DNA of 64,000 nt from Terebella lapidaria (taxonomy: Eukaryota; Annelida; Polychaeta; Terebellida; Terebellidae). The stretch is taken from NCBI GenBank assembly GCA_949152475.1, contig OX424564.1, positions 32,982,165 to 33,046,164 of the forward strand, given 5' to 3'. Shown here piece by piece: positions 48,866 through 64,000 of this stretch. The notes under the pieces were generated by a model that had not been told where the DNA came from, searched no databases, and was given only the letters and a program-made list of their open reading frames with translations. Position numbers and translations under genes: made by a program. How positions within the stretch are numbered: position 1 is the stretch's first letter; the number at the start of each line of letters is the position of its first letter.

Positions 48866-64000
<15,135 letters not shown>

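Overview
The window is from a metazoan nuclear genome. It has spliced genes with GT-AG introns up to about 8 kb, no tRNA, rRNA or operon signs, and dense layers of transposable elements. The genes are animal-specific (an Ajuba/LIMD1/WTIP-type LIM protein and a Gi/o-class heterotrimeric G-protein alpha subunit). Helentron-like elements with internal minisatellites, poly-G/poly-C runs and CR1/L2-like and Ty3/gypsy remnants suggest a marine invertebrate such as a lancelet, hemichordate or mollusc. I cannot fix the phylum from the sequence alone.

Layout: 1-1780 holds the gag and start of the protease of an LTR retrotransposon on the minus strand, cut by the window edge. 5539-8181 is a MULE-like non-autonomous DNA element (9-bp target duplication) filled by nine 215-bp tandem units. 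9900-28863 is a complete Ajuba-family gene: eight constant coding exons encode 834 aa, plus a probable extra exon at 15811-16284 carrying an in-frame stop. Its intron before the LIM2 exon holds three Helentron-like elements nested inside one another (22459-27629), one with ten 134-bp repeats rich in nuclear-receptor half-sites. 31-36 kb holds further elements, including one with a 6-bp target duplication and about 105-bp terminal inverted repeats (31977-34055), itself inserted in another Helentron-like element. 36.7-42.5 kb is a decayed Ty3/gypsy-type element interrupted by a 5'-truncated LINE (39345-41630). 44.5-45.5 kb is a possible hAT-like remnant.

48866-64000 is most of a G-alpha-o-like gene: exons 1-7 and the first bases of exon 8. 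Exon 5 is present twice in tandem (62262-62390 and 62942-63070). Both copies are 129 bp, share the same splice phase and are intact, and each encodes switch I with its catalytic Arg but a different flanking beta-strand region. The intron between them holds a 20-bp inverted repeat able to form an uninterrupted RNA helix. This is the clearest candidate for an undescribed regulated system: mutually exclusive splicing that changes the switch region of a signalling GTPase.

The two genes share no obvious pathway: Ajuba proteins act at junctions and in Hippo signalling, G-alpha-o in receptor signalling. The rest is transposable elements, their arrays, or sequence in which I see no gene.
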